7,425 nt of DNA. It comes from Streptosporangiaceae bacterium. Lineage in GTDB: Bacteria; Actinomycetota; Actinomycetes; Streptosporangiales; Streptosporangiaceae. Under the pieces are notes generated by a model. The model saw nothing but the letters and a program-made list of their open reading frames with translations. It searched no databases and was not told the origin of the DNA. Where the stretch lies: assembly GCA_030039095.1 (NCBI GenBank), contig JASHQP010000446.1, forward strand, positions 1-7,425, given 5' to 3'. A program made the translations under genes and the position numbers. Positions 5,460 through 7,425 of the stretch are shown piece by piece. Within the stretch, counting starts at the first letter, position 1. Each line of letters opens with the position of its first letter.

Positions 5460-6056
5460 CTACTCGGTTTGCGAACAGGCGCTGGCGAGCTGGCGCAGCG
5501 CGAGCTCCAGCATCGGCCGCAGCGGCACGGGCGGGTCGGCGGCGTACCAGCGCCTGATGGCCACCTGCGACGCCGCGGTCACCGCGCCTGCCAGGATCTG
5601 CGGGAACATGCCGGCCTCGACGTCTTTCCCGGTCCGCTCGGCGATCGCGGCGGCTAGCGCGTTCTGCATCTCGAAGTTGACCTTCAGGTACTCGCCGCGC
5701 ATCGCTGGCGCCTGCAGCACCCGTCCGAGCGCCGTCATGGTGTCCCGGCTGAACGCGTGCTCGGCGCCCTCGTAGTGCTCGAGCACCGCGTGGGTGAGCG
5801 CCTCCCACAGCGGCTCTCCGGGCGGCCGCTGCAGCAGCGACGCGCCGATCCGGTGGGCCCGGTCCGCCCCGATCGCGGCGACTGCCTCGTACTTGCTGGT
5901 GAAGTAGTTGCGGAAGGTGCGCAGCGCCACGTTCGCCTCGGCGGTGATGTCCTCGATCGTGACGTTCTCCAGCCCCCGGTCGACGGCCAGCCGGAGCGCC
6001 GCGTCACTCAGCGCCTTGCGCGTGGCGAGCTTCTTGCGCTCCCGCAGGCCGGTCAT
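5460..6056 (-). CDS. TetR family transcriptional regulator
   Basis: The 198-residue protein has a typical TetR N-terminal DNA-binding domain: helix 1 around 10-27, then VTIEDITAEANVALRTFRNYF (32-52) forming the helix-turn-helix, closed by TSKYEAV (53-59). The rest is an all-helical ligand and dimerisation domain; its LRPMLELALRQLA end (179-191) resembles the MftR / acyl-CoA-type C-terminal group, though that subgroup call is tentative. Such regulators dissociate from DNA on binding a small molecule. ATG 6056 has AGGG 7 nt upstream. It is the first gene of the apparent minus-strand operon and diverges from the monooxygenase, whose promoter region contains a strong dyad. It most likely represses itself, the two downstream genes and the monooxygenase. 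Confidence 0.92.
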   Translation of the reverse strand: MTGLRERKKLATRKALSDAALRLAVDRGLENVTIEDITAEANVALRTFRNYFTSKYEAVAAIGADRAHRIGASLLQRPPGEPLWEALTHAVLEHYEGAEHAFSRDTMTALGRVLQAPAMRGEYLKVNFEMQNALAAAIAERTGKDVEAGMFPQILAGAVTAASQVAIRRWYAADPPVPLRPMLELALRQLASACSQTE

Positions 6057-6062
6057 CCGATC

Positions 6063-6092
6063 ACCCTAGAGCCGATCATGCTTTTAAAGCAA
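6063..6092 (-). promoter_or_regulatory. Candidate promoter of the TetR operon
   Basis: On the minus strand, TTGCTT (6087-6092) and TAGGGT (6063-6068) are 18 nt apart. The -10 box ends 6 nt before ATG 6056, so the message would be leaderless or nearly so. The -35 box lies inside the left palindrome of the dyad, as expected for autorepression. Confidence 0.45.
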
Positions 6093-6108
6093 ACTTGCCT
6101 TTAAGGCA
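6079..6108. promoter_or_regulatory. Double palindromic operator, probable TetR binding site
   Basis: Two perfect 11-bp palindromes, GCTTTTAAAGC (6080-6090) and GCCTTTAAGGC (6097-6107), have centres 17 bp apart. Together they form a larger 30-bp dyad around 6093/6094 in which 11 of 14 arm positions match, with each arm reading TTGCnTTnAAnGCA. It sits in the 74-bp gap between divergent TetR and monooxygenase genes and covers both candidate -35 boxes. The layout would suit two TetR dimers bound side by side. That this TetR protein is the binder is inferred from position and symmetry. Confidence 0.75.
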
Positions 6109-6123
6109 CGAATCTGCGACAGT
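6095..6123 (+). promoter_or_regulatory. Candidate promoter of the monooxygenase gene
   Basis: TTGCCT (6095-6100) lies inside the right palindrome and is followed after 17 nt by GACAGT (6118-6123), a weak -10 match ending 7 nt before ATG 6131. The spacing implies a leaderless message, in agreement with the lack of a Shine-Dalgarno sequence. The -10 match is only three of six to TATAAT. Confidence 0.4.
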
Positions 6124-6130
6124 GGCTGCC

Positions 6131-7425
6131 ATGGAGACCCCGAATGCCGCGGAAACCGCGGATGTGGTGATCGTCGGCGGCGGCCCCACCGGGCTGATGC
6201 TGGCGGCCGAGCTCCGGCTCGGCGGCGCCGACCCGGTGGTACTCGAGCGGCTGCCGGAGATCAGCCAGATCCCGAAGGGCAACGGCCTGGTCGGCCAGAT
6301 CGTGCCGACGCTGGACTACCGCGGCCTGACCGAACGGTTCCGGGCCGAGACGACGTTCACGGGGCCTGCGCCGCAGTTCCCGTTCGGTCCCCTGAAGCTC
6401 GACTTCTCGCGGCTTCCCGGGGGCCCGCTGCACATCATGGCGATACCGCAGCGAAAACTCGAGCAGGTGCTCGACGGCTGGCTGCGGGACCTCGGCGGCA
6501 GCGTCCAGCGTGGCCACGAGGTGCTGGCGCTGTCGCTGCCCGACGACGACCCGCGCGTCACCCTGGACGTCCGCGGGCCGGATGGCGATTACCGGCTGCG
6601 CGCCCGGTATGTCGTGGGATGCGATGGCGCCCGCAGCCCGGTCCGCAAGCACGCCGGGATCGGATTCCCCGGCGTTACCTCGTCCGAGACGTCCCGGATC
6701 GGCCGGGTGTTCCTGCCGACGGTCGAGCTCGCGGGCAGCGACGCGGCCGAGCTGCCCGGCGTCGGCCGGGTACCGCTGATGCTGACCACGCAGACGCCCC
6801 GGGGCGCTTATTCGCTCGCGCCGCTCACCGCGCTGGACAAGACCGCGCGGCCCGGCACGTTCATCGTCTACACCAGGGAGGACGATGCGCCGGCGCCGGC
6901 CGGCCCAGAATCCGCGATGACGCTCGACGAGCTGCGCGAGAGTGCCCGCCGGGTGCTCGGTGCCGACCTGCCGATGACTGACCCGCAGTGGCTGAGCCGC
7001 GTCGTGGGCAACAGCCGGCAGGCAGAGCGCTACCGGGCCGGCCCGGTGCTGCTCGCGGGCGACGCGGCGCACGTCTTCGGGGCTGGCGGGTCGCTGAACG
7101 CCGGCCTGCTCGACGCGATCAACCTCGGCTGGAAGCTCGCCGCGCAGGTCGGCGGCTGGGCGCCGGACGCCCTGCTGGACTCTTACCACGCCGAGCGGCA
7201 CCAGGCCGGGCAGCGCGCGCTCCTGCAGACCCGGGCGCAAAAGGCGCTCTCGGCCGGCGGCGAGTACGCCGAGGCGCTGCGCGGCCTGTTCGGCGAGCTG
7301 ATGCGCGAGCCCGATGCGCTGCGGCACGTCGGCGCGCTCATGGAGGGCTCCGACGTCCGGTACGAGATGGCCGCCGGCCCGGGCCGGCCGCACCCGCTCG
7401 CCGGCTGGCTCGCGCCGGACCTGCG
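6131..7425 (+). CDS. FAD-dependent aromatic monooxygenase (group A, PHBH-like), 3' truncated by window
   Basis: The frame is open from ATG 6131 to the window end, giving 431 residues of what is usually a 480-550 residue enzyme; the stop lies outside. These cytoplasmic enzymes use NAD(P)H and O2 to hydroxylate aromatic or polyketide substrates, including antibiotics. Visible are the dinucleotide motif VGGGPTGLMLAAEL (15-28) with Glu39 at the end of the second strand, the IPQRKLEQVL segment (105-114), the DG motif GCDGARSPVR (163-172), and the GD motif LLAGDAAHVFGAGGSLNAGLLDAINLGW (from 307), which binds FAD and shapes the active site. The loop after GDAAH is shorter than the usual HxPxGGQGLN form. 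A C-terminal thioredoxin-like domain, if present, would start near the right edge. Divergence from a TetR gene suggests substrate-induced expression; the substrate is unknown. Confidence 0.9.
   Translation, partial: METPNAAETADVVIVGGGPTGLMLAAELRLGGADPVVLERLPEISQIPKGNGLVGQIVPTLDYRGLTERFRAETTFTGPAPQFPFGPLKLDFSRLPGGPLHIMAIPQRKLEQVLDGWLRDLGGSVQRGHEVLALSLPDDDPRVTLDVRGPDGDYRLRARYVVGCDGARSPVRKHAGIGFPGVTSSETSRIGRVFLPTVELAGSDAAELPGVGRVPLMLTTQTPRGAYSLAPLTALDKTARPGTFIVYTREDDAPAPAGPESAMTLDELRESARRVLGADLPMTDPQWLSRVVGNSRQAERYRAGPVLLAGDAAHVFGAGGSLNAGLLDAINLGWKLAAQVGGWAPDALLDSYHAERHQAGQRALLQTRAQKALSAGGEYAEALRGLFGELMREPDALRHVGALMEGSDVRYEMAAGPGRPHPLAGWLAPDL

Noticed and set aside
4592..5557. 321-residue plus-strand open frame
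   Set aside because: Antisense of the metallo-beta-lactamase-fold gene, which has all seven metal ligands; the plus translation has no recognisable domain.
6101..7393. 430-residue open frame on the minus strand
   Set aside because: It is the antisense of the monooxygenase, whose FAD motifs are clear, and it would also cross the divergent promoter region.

Overview
The window is high-GC DNA with strongly G/C-biased third codon positions, several GTG starts, weak or absent Shine-Dalgarno sites and protein families typical of high-GC Gram-positives. This suggests a soil-type actinomycete (Actinomycetota); nothing seen allows a genus call. No rRNA, tRNA, CRISPR array, insertion sequence or phage gene was recognised.

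Layout. Positions 1-316 hold no confident gene; they contain a long perfect inverted repeat (186-243) and an unplaced minus-strand open frame at the left edge. A minimal zincin-type metallopeptidase (minus, 317-652) is divergent from a Mug-type G/U mismatch DNA glycosylase (plus, 737-1333). The glycosylase overlaps tail-to-tail with a DUF1697 protein (minus, 1302-1868). Next come an AT-richer intergenic stretch with a good promoter-like sequence, a possible small single-pass membrane protein (2054-2239) and a repeat-rich leader. These precede a full-length DUF2252 protein (plus, 2341-3759) whose kinase-like motifs appear in permuted order. Its stop codon abuts the stop codon of the convergent gene.

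The right half looks like one regulated locus. On the minus strand, a TetR repressor (5460-6056), a metallo-beta-lactamase-fold hydrolase (4616-5449) and a four-helix membrane protein made of two DUF1003-like repeats (3760-4605) follow one another with 10-nt gaps, as an operon would. Divergent from them, a group A FAD-dependent monooxygenase starts at 6131 and runs off the right edge. The 74-bp gap between the TetR and monooxygenase genes carries a 30-bp dyad of two 11-bp palindromes, and each palindrome overlaps the candidate -35 box of one gene.

The most economical reading is a ligand-induced detoxification or catabolic cassette: the TetR protein represses both directions, the monooxygenase hydroxylates an aromatic or polyketide-like compound, and the hydrolase acts on the compound or its product. 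The substrate cannot be read from the sequence. The left half looks like ordinary chromosomal genes with no evident functional link to one another.
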